Position numbers and translations under genes: made by a program
Notes under the pieces: model-generated
What the model was told of the DNA's origin: nothing
What the model saw: only the letters and a program-made list of their open reading frames with translations
Databases searched by the model: none
In this document: positions 45,222 through 55,443 of the stretch, piece after piece
Position numbering within the stretch: the stretch's first letter is position 1
How the letters are laid out: every line of letters begins with the position of its first letter
Source of the DNA: Leptolyngbya sp. PCC 7375
GTDB taxonomy: Bacteria; Cyanobacteriota; Cyanobacteriia; Phormidesmidales; Phormidesmidaceae
Assembly (NCBI RefSeq): GCF_000316115.1
Contig: NZ_JH993797.1
Location: forward strand, 3,830,486 to 3,894,485
Reading direction: 5' to 3'
DNA: 64,000 nt

Positions 45222-46202
45222 TCATTTTCTCAAAAATAAGAATGCATCCACCTCGCGGGGGGTGGGCTGCCCTGCGATCGCACCAGATCGAGTTGTCGTC
45301 AACGCCGCCACCGCACTGGCATAGCGAACGACTTCATGAGCACAATCAGCATCTAGTAAACAGCTGCGACCTAAGAGACATAACTTATGTAAAAAACCGG
45401 CAACAAAGGCATCACCCGCACCAGTGGTGTCTTCAACATCCACATCAAACCCAGGCACGTGACCACTGTACCCCTCCAGATAATAGCGACAGCCAGCGGC
45501 ACCAGCAGTCACCATAACACCTTCCAGATAAGGGCGTTGGGCGGCGATTGCCACCGGATCTGTCGTATCCAATAACCACTGCGCCTCAGTATCCGATAGC
45601 TTTAGAAATGATACGTGTTTAAGCAAATCCATCACTAGACCCATGGCCTGGGCAGGGTTTTCCCAAAACATAGGCCGCCAGTTAACGTCCAGGACGACTC
45701 GACCATTTTGCTCTTGCATCCATTCCACAGCCTGCAAAATAGATTCTCGCGTTTGGGAATAGGCCAAACCTAGGGTGCCGATCACTAAATATTTGGTGCC
45801 ATGAAACAAGCGGGGATCGATGCGATCGCAAATCACATGGGCATCCGCGAAACTAGCTGGATCAGGCAATGAAAACCCAGCAAACGATCGCTCTCCCATC
45901 GCATCGGTCAGCACATAAACCTCACGGGTGGGAGCTGTCGGATGAGATTGCAAACCACGAGATCCCACATGTAGGTCCGACAGCAACTGAGCCAGGGCCT
46001 GCCCCCAAGAGTCAACGCCTACGGCACCAATAAATTCTGCCGATGTTCCTAACTTAGCCAAACCGCAGGCTACATTAGCCGGTGCCCCACCAGGTAATGA
46101 CAGCTTTTTCTCCCGATCGCTTGACCAGAAACTATCAACCAGAATTTCCCCTAGACATATAACTGGACGCCCTGGATTACTCATCCCTGTCTTTGGCCCC
46201 AA
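45222..46202 (-). CDS. PfkB family carbohydrate kinase (fructokinase-like)
   Basis: 326 residues. PfkB signature 2 DTTGAGDAFVAGFLHKL carries the catalytic Asp and anion hole; signature 1 region is LPGGAPANVACGLAKLG, both typical of fructokinases. The substrate is not certain (fructose or ribose-like). Alternative start ATG 46184 is possible. Upstream neighbour is the prenyl synthase gene, 139 bases away. Confidence 0.9.
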   Translation of the reverse strand: MGPKTGMSNPGRPVICLGEILVDSFWSSDREKKLSLPGGAPANVACGLAKLGTSAEFIGAVGVDSWGQALAQLLSDLHVGSRGLQSHPTAPTREVYVLTDAMGERSFAGFSLPDPASFADAHVICDRIDPRLFHGTKYLVIGTLGLAYSQTRESILQAVEWMQEQNGRVVLDVNWRPMFWENPAQAMGLVMDLLKHVSFLKLSDTEAQWLLDTTDPVAIAAQRPYLEGVMVTAGAAGCRYYLEGYSGHVPGFDVDVEDTTGAGDAFVAGFLHKLCLLGRSCLLDADCAHEVVRYASAVAALTTTRSGAIAGQPTPREVDAFLFLRK

Positions 46203-46341
46203 TACTCCATCACACGATGACTGCCTTAATGTAGCCTCTCGCCGAAAGTATAAGGTACTAACAGACCCAGAAAATCATTTTTACCCAGCATCCCTATGCT
46301 GAACGCACCTTGAGCAATGGGAAAACGTACCTTAGGCTCAA

Positions 46342-47313
46342 TTAATATAATCGGCTCAACACATAGCTAGACAAAGCTTCCAGTGCTCGCTTAGGTTCAG
46401 ACTGAGGTAAATCAGCCAGGTTGTGAACAGCCTGTTTAACATGCTGAGAGGCCAGCTCTCGTGAACGTTCAATACCACGACTAGCCTTCACCAAGGCCAT
46501 CGCCTCATCAAAGTCGCCGCTTTGAGCGAACTCTCGCTCAATCAACGTAACCAGATAGGGTGTTTCCTCCATGGCATAAAGCACTGGAGCTGTTAGGTTA
46601 CCACTCAGCAAGTCAGAACCAGCAGGCTTACCCAACACTTCCTCAGAACCGGTAAAGTCCAAAATGTCATCTACCACCTGAAATGCCAGGCCTAAGTTCC
46701 GCCCATATTGATAAAATGCCTCAGCCAGAGAGTCAGAAACCTCACTCAAAACACCCGCCGACTTACAGCTATTAGCAATGAGTGATGCTGTCTTGTAATA
46801 GCTCTTCATCAAGTAAGCATCAATGGAGAGTGTGGTGTCGAACTTATTTAACCCCTGCTGGATCTCACCTTCTGCTAAATCCATAATCACGCGGGACAGC
46901 AATTTGACAACCGTTAGATTGTCTAAATTTGCCAAGTGCCATGACGATTGAGCAAATAAGAAATCCCCTGCCAAAACCGCCACTCGATTGTTAAAGCTAC
47001 TGTGGACAGTAGGAACACCACGCCTCAATGACGACTCATCGACGACGTCATCGTGTACCAGACTGGCAGTGTGAATCATTTCAGTAATCTCAGCCAGGCG
47101 AAAATGCCGAGCTGGAATATCTGCCTCCATCACCGTAGCTCGTGAAAGTAGAAGCACAATAGCAGGTCGAATCCGTTTCCCTCCGGCCCCAAAAAGGTGC
47201 TCTGCAGCAGCGTAGAGAATAGGATGCCGAGCACCGACCAGCTGCTTTAAATTATCCGCCAATAGCCTGAGATCGGCTTCGACGGGAGCAAACAGCGATG
47301 TTGTTGAAGTCAT
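46342..47313 (-). CDS. sds: All-trans polyprenyl (solanesyl) diphosphate synthase
   Basis: 323 residues. First Asp-rich motif DDVVDESSLRRG (DDxxD) and second DDILDFTGSEE (DDxxD), with GKRIRPAIVLLLSR at the N-terminus. Such enzymes build the C45 side chain of plastoquinone; some homologues make geranylgeranyl diphosphate, and the chain length cannot be read from sequence alone. ATG 47313. Confidence 0.92.
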   Translation of the reverse strand: MTSTTSLFAPVEADLRLLADNLKQLVGARHPILYAAAEHLFGAGGKRIRPAIVLLLSRATVMEADIPARHFRLAEITEMIHTASLVHDDVVDESSLRRGVPTVHSSFNNRVAVLAGDFLFAQSSWHLANLDNLTVVKLLSRVIMDLAEGEIQQGLNKFDTTLSIDAYLMKSYYKTASLIANSCKSAGVLSEVSDSLAEAFYQYGRNLGLAFQVVDDILDFTGSEEVLGKPAGSDLLSGNLTAPVLYAMEETPYLVTLIEREFAQSGDFDEAMALVKASRGIERSRELASQHVKQAVHNLADLPQSEPKRALEALSSYVLSRLY

Positions 47314-47995
47314 GGGAGAAAATGCTCAGACGGCTTGATTACGAAATTTTAAGTAATCCATATTCATTCTAAGCTAACGACTCATTTGGTGTCGTAAATC
47401 CATTTAGAAAATGTAGAAACACCTTTTGCTTCAGTACTTTGAAGCCCTCAAAGCACCACATCCCATAAAGAGTTCCATCTGGCCAGCATTGATTAGATAT
47501 TTCTATTTCTTTTTTTTAATTAGGTCTATGTAAATAACAAATTCTTATGTTAAGCTAAGGACTAGGAATTAGAAAATTTCATAGCAAGCTCAATAGTTGG
47601 TGTTAGTAGCTTTGTTCTAGTGGTTGGCTTCTGACTGCTAGTAGTGCTTGAGTCATCCGCCGATGTGTTGCAGCTGTCTGGGGTAGTTGATACCCATGGC
47701 AGGCAATGTCTATAAGAGTATGACAACTGTTTGGCCCAACCCATGGCTGAGTCAAACTTGTAAGGTCTCGAACAGACGGCTAGAAAGTTTATCGGTGCAT
47801 GTATGCCCTAGATGCGTACGGAGTGACGAGCGATACTGCAATGCGCATGGTGCTGGGTGATTCTTGTATCAAGGCTTCTTGATTATTGGGAATCTTGCAT
47901 AATTTTCGAACTAGCTGCCCCGCTGTCAGTTTTTGCTGGCTGCCTGTTTGGCCTGCGAATCGTCCTTGTTGCTCCTCTCTCACTGGCTACGTCCA

Positions 47996-48117
47996 TGACT
48001 CACCCCTTAACCCCTCTGCTGATATTGCTGCTTGCCACTAGTTACTTGTTAATGGTCTACATTCTTTTCACAGCTGTTCAACGCTTTGTCAGGCGTAGAG
48101 AGCAAATGTTGAAATGA
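47996..48117 (+). CDS. Possible 40-residue membrane peptide
   Basis: MTHPLTPLLILLLATSYLLM followed by a basic tail (RFVRRREQMLK): one predicted helix and a positive-inside end, as in small thylakoid proteins. No ribosome site. The same frame is open upstream from GTG 47857. Weak support. Confidence 0.3.
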
Positions 48118-48222
48118 CTTACAGGTTCAAGTAATGGTTTTTTGCCGTTTCACCCTTGCCCCTGATCAGGATTTAATAATCTCTAGATAAAAAACCTTTT
48201 AATTTATGTTTATTTTTAACAG

Positions 48223-48257
48223 ATGGTCTGACCACGTTAGTGGTCAGACCATTGTTT
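48223..48257 (+). terminator. Perfect 13-bp hairpin with T tract
   Basis: ATGGTCTGACCAC (48223-48235) and GTGGTCAGACCAT (48240-48252), loop GTTA, then TGTTTT. It is a strong intrinsic terminator, but no confident gene ends before it, so it may terminate the small 47996 ORF or an unrecognised RNA. Confidence 0.75.
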
Positions 48258-48415
48258 TATGACACCCCTCCAGTCAGCAACGGTGTCATTTTCTTCCTTC
48301 TGAGATTTATTGCTTATTGCACAGCTTCCAGATAACTTCTGCCAAGTATGTATTCCCGAAAACAACTTAGAGAGGTAGCATAGACAGAAGTTTTAAGCAG
48401 TAGGCACCCAACAAC

Positions 48416-49723
48416 TTGAGTTCAGCCCCTGACGTTCCTGCCTCCAATATTTCAAACAGTGATATTAACCAGGCCAATGGGTCATTTCCAGCGAGCATTG
48501 TCCAATTAGACAACGGCTTAACTGTTATTCACCAAGAAATAGCAGCGACTCCTGTCGTCGTTGTGGACGTTTGGATTAGGGCAGGTGCTCGTTGTGAACC
48601 AGACACTTGGACAGGCATGGCTCATTTTTTAGAGCACATGGTGTTTAAGGGGACTGAGCAGATCCTACCGGGCATGTTCGATGCAGCTATTGAGAGCCGT
48701 GGTGGGTTAGCAAACGCAGCGACAAGCCATGATTATGCTCATTTTTATATGACAGTGGCTGCCAATGACTTAGCCCATGCCCTCCCTTATCTTGCAGATC
48801 TGTTACTGCATGCAGCGATCCCAGCCGACGAGTTTGTAAGAGAACGCCATGTAGTCATCGAAGAGATTCATCAATCTTGGGATGACCCTGATTGGATAGG
48901 TTTTCAAACGCTGTCGGAAATGATTTACGGGGATCATCCCTACGGACGTTCAGTATTAGGGTCTCCCGAGATCTTGCAAGAGCGCTCACCTGAAGAAATG
49001 CGGCAGTTCCATCGCACTCACTACCAACCTGAGAATATGCAGGTGGTGATTACTGGTGGCGTCTCCTTAGAGCGAGTGCTAGAACTAGTGCAGACAACGT
49101 TTCGTGCATTTGCACAACGAGAATCATGTCCGACAGCAGGGCTAATGTCACCCCCACGCCTGCTGACCAACCCTCGGCATACCCTAGCATTGCCTCGATT
49201 GGAACATGGGCGATTGATCATGGCTTGGCTAGCCCCTGGGATTGATGACTTAGAATCAGCCTGTGGCTTAGACATTTTGGCGACAGTCTTGGCCGAGGGT
49301 CGGGTGTCGCGCCTGGTACGAGAGCTGCGCGAAGATCGTCAATGGGTAGATGAAATCGCAAGTAGTTTTTCGGTACAGAAGGACTGTAGTTTATTTGTTT
49401 TATCAGCCTGGCTCCCCCCCAATCATATAAAGGAAGTAGAACAGGTCATTTGCGATCGCATCGCGACCCTAGCTAACATACCGATTAGTGAGGCAGAGTT
49501 ATCACGAGCCAAACGGGTATTATGCAATGACTATGCCTTTTCAATGGAAACTCCAGGACAGCTTGCTGGACTCTATGGATACTACGGCACTTTGGCTAAA
49601 CCTGAACTTTCCCTGGCCTACCCCAAACACATACAGGCATACTCTGCTGAACAACTTATGCCCCTGGCTCAGCAATACTTATCTCCACAGAGTTGCGGCA
49701 CCCTTGCTCTAATTCCTGCCTAG
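48416..49723 (+). CDS. M16 family zinc metallopeptidase, catalytic subunit-like
   Basis: 435 residues. Inverted zinc motif HFLEHMVFKG (HxxEH) with the downstream Glu in VVIEEIHQSWDD. The two homologous M16 halves are recognisable (LPRLEHGRLIMAWLAPG opens the second). Start TTG 48416 is poor; no ribosome site is visible. Paired with the next gene, which lacks the zinc motif. This active/inactive two-gene arrangement is a known form of bacterial M16 proteases. Confidence 0.9.
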   Translation: MSSAPDVPASNISNSDINQANGSFPASIVQLDNGLTVIHQEIAATPVVVVDVWIRAGARCEPDTWTGMAHFLEHMVFKGTEQILPGMFDAAIESRGGLANAATSHDYAHFYMTVAANDLAHALPYLADLLLHAAIPADEFVRERHVVIEEIHQSWDDPDWIGFQTLSEMIYGDHPYGRSVLGSPEILQERSPEEMRQFHRTHYQPENMQVVITGGVSLERVLELVQTTFRAFAQRESCPTAGLMSPPRLLTNPRHTLALPRLEHGRLIMAWLAPGIDDLESACGLDILATVLAEGRVSRLVRELREDRQWVDEIASSFSVQKDCSLFVLSAWLPPNHIKEVEQVICDRIATLANIPISEAELSRAKRVLCNDYAFSMETPGQLAGLYGYYGTLAKPELSLAYPKHIQAYSAEQLMPLAQQYLSPQSCGTLALIPA

Positions 49724-49779
49724 CGCTACACTGCATCCTTTCCTGACAGACTTCACTACAACCTCTAACCACAACACCT

Positions 49780-51051
49780 GTGACTGTATCAACTGCCCCA
49801 AAGCAAAACTCCATCACGACCCATCTGGGCAACGGCCTCAAAGTTATTGCTATTGAAAATCCAGCCGCTGATATCGTCTCAGCACGTGTGTTTCTACCCG
49901 TTGGACAAGGCCACGAAACACCGAAAAATGCAGGTATTTTTAGCTTGCTCACATCCCTACTCACGAGAGGAACAACTCACCGCAGTTCCTTTGATATTGC
50001 GGAAGCTGTGGAATATGTAGGAGCCAGCTTAGGAGCCGATAGCGCTTCAGATTACAGCGTTGTCAGTGTTAAAACTGTATCCGCCGATTTTGAGGAAATC
50101 TTCAGCCTCGCCACTGAAATTCTGCAAGAGCCTAGCTTTCCTGAGAATGAAATTGAACTCGAACGGAAGCTGACGATTCAAGGTCTGCGCTCAATGCAAG
50201 AGCAGCCCTTTAGCGTGGCCTATAAGTTTTTTCGTGAAGGCATGTACGGCACCCATCCCTATGGGTTTTCTAGCATGGGAACTGAGGAAACCGTCACGGC
50301 TATTCAACGCGATGATCTTTTAGAGGCTCACCAAAAGCATTTCCGTCCCGACAACATGGTGGTGGTTATTGTTGGGCGCATTGATCCCGAACGGGCTGTT
50401 GCTTTAGTCGATAAACTCATGGGCAATTGGGCTGTCCCTGAGTATCCTGCCCCCGCCCCTCAACTGCCAGGGCTCGAATCCCATGCCTATCGCATCGTCA
50501 CGCCCCAAGAAACGAACCAGGCATTTGTGATTATTGGGTACCTAGCGGCCCCAGTCATGCACCCAGATTTTCCAGCCCTTAAGCTTCTGAGCACTCACCT
50601 AGGTAATGGTCTGTCCAGTCGTCTATTTGTCGAACTGCGGGAAAAACAGGGCTTGGCCTATGACGTTTCTGCGTTTTATCCCACACGTTTGGGCCCATCA
50701 CAATTTGTCGCCTATATTGGCACTGCACCAGAAAATACATCCGTTGCACTAGACGGTCTTCAGAGTGAGTTGCGACGACTCTGCAAAGTTCCCCTCACCG
50801 AGCATGAGCTCCAGGTCGCTAAGAATAAAATGCTTGGGCAATATGCATTGGGTAAGCAGACTAATGGGCAAATTGCTCAACTGCTGGGTTGGTATGAGAT
50901 TCTGGGACTGGGCACTGAGTTTGACGACAAGTTCCAGGCTAATATCGCGGCAGTGACCATTGAAGACGCCCAAGAGGCAGCAAAGCGTTGCTTTGTAGAC
51001 TCGTATATCTCGATTTTGGGGCCAGCTACAGCAGTAGAAGCGCTGAGATAA
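49780..51051 (+). CDS. M16 family peptidase-like protein, non-catalytic partner
   Basis: 423 residues, GTG start, 56 bases after the first M16 gene. The M16 fold is clear (NAGIFSLLTSLLTRGTTHRS, and RLFVELREKQGLAYDVSAFY in the second half), but HxxEH is replaced by FSLLTSLL. The R-x-x-x-R/Y substrate-binding segment is kept, so it likely binds peptides or completes the chamber with the upstream protein. Confidence 0.9.
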   Translation: MTVSTAPKQNSITTHLGNGLKVIAIENPAADIVSARVFLPVGQGHETPKNAGIFSLLTSLLTRGTTHRSSFDIAEAVEYVGASLGADSASDYSVVSVKTVSADFEEIFSLATEILQEPSFPENEIELERKLTIQGLRSMQEQPFSVAYKFFREGMYGTHPYGFSSMGTEETVTAIQRDDLLEAHQKHFRPDNMVVVIVGRIDPERAVALVDKLMGNWAVPEYPAPAPQLPGLESHAYRIVTPQETNQAFVIIGYLAAPVMHPDFPALKLLSTHLGNGLSSRLFVELREKQGLAYDVSAFYPTRLGPSQFVAYIGTAPENTSVALDGLQSELRRLCKVPLTEHELQVAKNKMLGQYALGKQTNGQIAQLLGWYEILGLGTEFDDKFQANIAAVTIEDAQEAAKRCFVDSYISILGPATAVEALR

Positions 51052-51311
51052 AGGACAAGGTATAAGGTAAGGGCTCAGGGCTTGGCGGCATAGTCGCTGA
51101 CATCAAAGGCTGCGGGTCCCTGCAATCGTTTGGCATTGGTAAAGCTTTCGTTTTATCTAACGTGCTCCAATCATTCCAGACAATCAGCCTTAGCCTGTGT
51201 AGCGCCTGCCTTTGCAACGATTTCACCAGCAACATGGTCCTCCGTCTGAAGTTTACACTTCCTGATTAATCCAACTGACTGGGTACATAAGCTGAAAACA
51301 TCACTGTTTTG

Positions 51312-51594
51312 TCATCGCACACCTCCAGTTGGGTTAACTCTGGGATGTGTTTTTTCATGATTGAGCCCTGCGATCGCGCTGATGATTCCGATCATGGACA
51401 GCACCACCTTACCCATCAGCTCCAGCATATCGGCATCCCCGCCAAGCAATAGATAGGTAGCTGCTAATACAACGAACGATAGCCAAGCCCAATAGAAAAC
51501 GGTTCTGCTGCTTCAATCGTGAGTCCTGACGCAGATTTTTGGCTTTCTGAGCTCTGAACTCAGGTTTTATAGTCTTGACCACCTGAAAGGTCAC
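51312..51594 (-). pseudogene. Frameshifted small membrane protein downstream of cydB
   Basis: From GTG 51594 the minus strand encodes PEFRAQKAKNLRQDSRLKQQ, then loses sense at an AAAA run (plus 51496-51499). Shifting one base there restores a coherent membrane segment (WAWLSFVVLAATYLLL, then GKVVLSMIGIISAIAGLNHE) ending at TGA 51312-51314. Joined, it would be about 94 residues. It is either a pseudogene, a sequencing error in the homopolymer, or programmed slippage. No ribosome site seen. Unknown function. Confidence 0.4.
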
Positions 51595-51626
51595 GGCTGT
51601 TTTTTTAATTGAAAGGCCTTTAATGA

Positions 51627-52637
51627 TTATTCATGTATAGGAGCTTTAACCTTTCCTCGAAAAACAACATACTGATAGATGTTGTAAAACAACATGATGG
51701 GAATCAAAAATCCAATGAAGATGATCATAAAGACGAGAGAGCTAGGAGATGCTGCTGCCTGATAAATAGTAATACTAGGCGGAATAATGTAGGGGAAAAC
51801 AATCAACCCTAACCCTATAAACGTTAGGAGAAAGATCAAGATTGTCCAAAGAAAAGGCAACTTCTCTCGTTGTTGACTCAAACTTTGTAGCAACAAAATC
51901 ACCAACAATACACCCAAAATTGGAATCATAGAAAAGACAACAACTTCGGGATAATGAAACAGTCGTTCACGGGCGTTTTGGTAAACAATTGGTGTGGCAA
52001 TGGTAATTGCGATCGCGCCCAACAAAGTTGTCCAAGCCGCAATCTTAGCCGTCGTATAGTGCGTTTGTTGCAGTTCTCCTTCAGTCTTCCAAATCAAATA
52101 GGTAGACCCAATCAAAACATACCCTTGAATCAGGGTAAGTGCCACCAAAGCCGAACGCCAATCCAGCCAATCAAAAGTACCACCAACAAAATGACCCGCT
52201 GTATCCACGGAGATCCCTTCAATTACCGAACCAAGACAAAAGCCCTGACCAAGAGCCGCCATAAAACTACCCACCCCAAAGGCAGTATTCCAGAACAACT
52301 TGTCCTCTGCATGCTCACGAAATTCAAAAGCAACCGCCCGGAAAATCAGCCCGAAAATCATAATGCTAACAGGGATGTATAGAGCACTCAAGATAGTGCC
52401 ATAGGCCAAGGGAAATGCTCCAAACAATGCACCCCCCATCAGTACCAACCAGGTCTCATTGGCATCCCAGACATTTCCCAAACTGGTCATTAGGAGTGTA
52501 CGTCGGTTTTCTGTTGATGCAGTCAACGAGAGAATACCCACACCTAAATCAAAGCCATCGAGCATGACATAGAGCAGAAGAAAAAGCGCAAGAATAACAA
52601 ACCAAACTTGCGGGAGAAAAAGCAGAAGAGCATCCAT
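51627..52637 (-). CDS. cydB: Cytochrome bd ubiquinol oxidase subunit II
   Basis: 336 residues, eight or more membrane helices. Starts MDALLLFLPQVWFVILALFL and contains YVMLDGFDLGVG, the conserved CydB N-terminal segment, and NVWDANETWLVLMGGALFGAFP. Terminal quinol oxidase of the thylakoid or plasma membrane. Lies 241 bases downstream of cydA, an unusually long gap for this pair, with no gene in it. Confidence 0.94.
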   Translation of the reverse strand: MDALLLFLPQVWFVILALFLLLYVMLDGFDLGVGILSLTASTENRRTLLMTSLGNVWDANETWLVLMGGALFGAFPLAYGTILSALYIPVSIMIFGLIFRAVAFEFREHAEDKLFWNTAFGVGSFMAALGQGFCLGSVIEGISVDTAGHFVGGTFDWLDWRSALVALTLIQGYVLIGSTYLIWKTEGELQQTHYTTAKIAAWTTLLGAIAITIATPIVYQNARERLFHYPEVVVFSMIPILGVLLVILLLQSLSQQREKLPFLWTILIFLLTFIGLGLIVFPYIIPPSITIYQAAASPSSLVFMIIFIGFLIPIMLFYNIYQYVVFRGKVKAPIHE

Positions 52638-52878
52638 TGAGAGTTCACAAAAGAGTATTTACAAAAAAACTTTCAAACACTGTCAAACAGCTCGATCATC
52701 TCTTAGGCTTGAGCTTTAACTAAAACAAGAGATGTATCAGCCCACTCCAACTCTGAACCTCAAAAGCTCTCTCGGTCATTCAAAGGAAGTCTTGAACACA
52801 GAGTGCAAAACAGTGAGAGAAAGGGATAGCTCAACGCAAGAAGAGTTGGAGAGATAGACATACATCAGACAGTAAGGC

Positions 52879-54321
52879 TTACTGCTGAGCCTCAACCGGT
52901 CGCTGATTCGGCACTAGTTCTGCTGGAGTTGTCTCTATGGCCACAGTCTCTTCAGTCTGTGGCAGAGGCAAGGTCAGATTTGGCCCCTGGCAAATAATGC
53001 GCCGACCAAAGAACAATGCGGCACTAAACAATAATGTGTACACCACGGCATAGGTACTCAGCGATGCCAACACTTCCCCCGCAGGCAGATTAGACACTCC
53101 ATCTGCTGTCCGAATCTGACCGTACATCACCCAAGGCTGCCGTCCAACACAACGCACAATCCAGCCTGACTCGACTGCGATGTATCCCAGGGGAGCCGAG
53201 AAAATCCAAGCCCGTAGCAGCCATTTTTGCTGGCCAATGGCATTATCTGCTAGCTTGCCGCGCAGCCACTGTAGTACCGTGATCGCCATCAGGCCTGCCA
53301 GAGCAAAGCCGATGGCGATCATGATGCGAAAAGAATAGTAAATTAATCCAATCATCTTGGGCCGGTTTTCAGGAGTCCATTCTGTCAAACCCAATACTGG
53401 CTCTGACAGCTTAGGCTTCATTTCAAGAATTAAGCCCAGAGCACCGGGGATAGCAATCTCCCAGTCGTTAGTTTCTGCTTTTTCATTGGGAATAGCCAGG
53501 GCACTCCAAGCTGCAGACTGGCCTGCCGGAATGGTTTCCCACTGGGCTTCCATCGCTGCAAGTTTAGTAGGCTGATAGTGTTGTACCTGCTCACCACTGA
53601 GGTGGCCGATGTAGATTTGCAAGGGGGCAACTGCGATCGCAATCGCCAGCACCAGCCTGAAAGACTTAGCAAAAAATGCCGGATATCGTTGATTGATCAG
53701 ATACCAGGCACTGATGCCGCCAATCACAAATAAAGACGTCTCCAGCGTGGCAAAAAACATATGCAACACGCTATTTAACATAAAAGGATTAAAAATTGCC
53801 TGAAAATAGTCGCTGACAATAAACTTGCCATCGACCAACTCACCGCCCGCTGGCGTCTGTAACCAAGAATTAGCCGATAAAATCCAAAATGTAGAGAGAT
53901 TAGCCCCAAACGCAACCATAATAGTCGCCAGATAATGGATCGGTGGAGCCACCCGCTCCCAGCCGAAGAGCATAATGCCAAGAAAACCTGCTTCGAGCAT
54001 AAATGCCATAGAGGCCTCAAAACCAAGGATGCTACCAAAAAAGTCACCCACAGCCTCTGAAAACGGAGCCCAGTTCGTACCAAATTGAAACTCCATGGGT
54101 AGGCCCGACGCCACCCCAATACCGAAGTTGAGCACATATAGCTTGGACCAAAATCGAGCATGGTGGTAATACTCCTTATTCTTCGTCCGTAGCCAAAGCC
54201 CCTCCAGAACTACAAGATAAATGGCCATGCCTGTTGTCAGCACTGGCCACAACATATGAAAAATCGCCGTCAGAGCAAATTGAGCGCGGGATAACGCCAC
54301 CGTATTTGAAAAAAATTCCAT
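52879..54321 (-). CDS. cydA: Cytochrome bd ubiquinol oxidase subunit I
   Basis: 480 residues. Haem ligands: His in AIFHMLWPVLTTG, His in NSVLHMFFATLETS. Glu pair in LGFEASMAFMLEAGFLG (proton path). Q-loop GHLSGEQVQHYQPTKLAAME is short, as in the cyanide-insensitive/cyanobacterial group. Accepts electrons from plastoquinol and reduces O2. First gene of the cyd unit; start ATG 54321. Confidence 0.95.
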   Translation of the reverse strand: MEFFSNTVALSRAQFALTAIFHMLWPVLTTGMAIYLVVLEGLWLRTKNKEYYHHARFWSKLYVLNFGIGVASGLPMEFQFGTNWAPFSEAVGDFFGSILGFEASMAFMLEAGFLGIMLFGWERVAPPIHYLATIMVAFGANLSTFWILSANSWLQTPAGGELVDGKFIVSDYFQAIFNPFMLNSVLHMFFATLETSLFVIGGISAWYLINQRYPAFFAKSFRLVLAIAIAVAPLQIYIGHLSGEQVQHYQPTKLAAMEAQWETIPAGQSAAWSALAIPNEKAETNDWEIAIPGALGLILEMKPKLSEPVLGLTEWTPENRPKMIGLIYYSFRIMIAIGFALAGLMAITVLQWLRGKLADNAIGQQKWLLRAWIFSAPLGYIAVESGWIVRCVGRQPWVMYGQIRTADGVSNLPAGEVLASLSTYAVVYTLLFSAALFFGRRIICQGPNLTLPLPQTEETVAIETTPAELVPNQRPVEAQQ

Positions 54322-54475
54322 AGAGACCTGTTCAATGCGCCTGCACTCAAGCTAACGAACCTACTAGAATCTGTGTTTATACTTCTTTATATGTCTTAAT
54401 AATTCATCAATAATTCACCTAGTCTGGTTTGAGTTCTAGGCAGAGACATTCAAAGCACGATCGCGCCACATCACC

Positions 54476-55372
54476 ATGACCCTTCCTACCACCCACTTTT
54501 GGACCTGGCAAAACTTTTCAATCCGTTATCAGACGACTGGAACCCAGGGACCACCTCTACTCCTAATCCATGGCTTTGGAGCCCACAGTGATCATTGGCG
54601 CAAAAACCTACCTGACTTAGGACGCAGCCATCGCGTCTATGCCATTGACCTGATCGGCTATGGCCAGTCTGCTAAACCCACACCCGGTGCCCCCATCAAC
54701 TACACCTTCGAAACCTGGGGGCAGCAAGTGATTGATTTTTGCCGGGAGATCATTGGTGAGCCTGTTTTTTTCGTAGGTAACTCCATTGGCTGTATCGTGG
54801 CTATGCAAGCCGCTACCATGGCTCCGTCCCAGGTTCTCGGTCTTGTTGTTCTTGATTGCTCTTTGCGATTACTGCACGATCGCAAACGTGCCACCCTTCC
54901 CTGGTATCGCAGTGCACCCACACCCCTCATCCAGGCCATTCTCAACTACAAACCCATTGGCAAGTTTTTCTTCTCTCGCTTAGCCAAGCCCAAAACACTC
55001 AAAAATATTCTGAGGCAGGCCTATGGTCGCAAAGAGGCCGTTACCAATGAACTCATTGACCTACTGCTAACGCCCGCTCGCGATCCTGCAGCTGTGGATG
55101 TATTCGTAGCCTTTATCAGCTATTCCCAGGGGCCACTGCCTGAAGATTTGTTACCCCAGCTGTCCTGTCCTGTGCTGATGCTATGGGGTGATGCTGATCC
55201 GTGGGAACCCATTCAACTAGGTCGGGAACTCAGCAAATATGAAGTCGTCGAACAATTCATGCCACTCGAAGGAGTGGGCCATTGTCCCCAAGATGAAGCG
55301 CCCGAACTGGTGAATTCATTAATCACCGAATGGGTGCAAAGGAAGGCGGCAACCAGCCTAATCGAATCCTGA
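54476..55372 (+). CDS. Alpha/beta hydrolase
   Basis: 298 residues. Catalytic Ser in VGNSIGCIVAMQ, acid in LWGDADPWEP, His in GVGHCPQDEAPE; oxyanion segment LLIHGFGAHSDHWR. Similar to cyanobacterial esterases/haloalkane-dehalogenase-like proteins. No signal peptide. Substrate unknown. Its 3' end is followed by the small-RNA array on the opposite strand. Confidence 0.9.
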   Translation: MTLPTTHFWTWQNFSIRYQTTGTQGPPLLLIHGFGAHSDHWRKNLPDLGRSHRVYAIDLIGYGQSAKPTPGAPINYTFETWGQQVIDFCREIIGEPVFFVGNSIGCIVAMQAATMAPSQVLGLVVLDCSLRLLHDRKRATLPWYRSAPTPLIQAILNYKPIGKFFFSRLAKPKTLKNILRQAYGRKEAVTNELIDLLLTPARDPAAVDVFVAFISYSQGPLPEDLLPQLSCPVLMLWGDADPWEPIQLGRELSKYEVVEQFMPLEGVGHCPQDEAPELVNSLITEWVQRKAATSLIES

Positions 55373-55443
55373 TACAGCTGAGTCGCCCTCCTTACAAATA
55401 TGTAGGCGTGTACAGCGCCTCTCCGCTTTCACTGCTCAATAGA

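Larger units (their letters stand above)
47314..48415. other. Long gene-poor region, about 1.1 kb
   Basis: Separates the prenyl synthase (-) from the M16 peptidase pair (+). Contains one weak small membrane ORF (47996-48117) and a strong terminator-type hairpin (48223-48257). No RNA gene or repeat was recognised in the rest. Short minus-strand frames at 47562-47983 are not convincing. Confidence 0.5.

Noticed and set aside
47562..47983. 60-64 codon minus-strand ORFs in the 47-48 kb gap
   Set aside because: Low-complexity Thr/Ser composition, no ribosome site and no hydrophobic or domain pattern.
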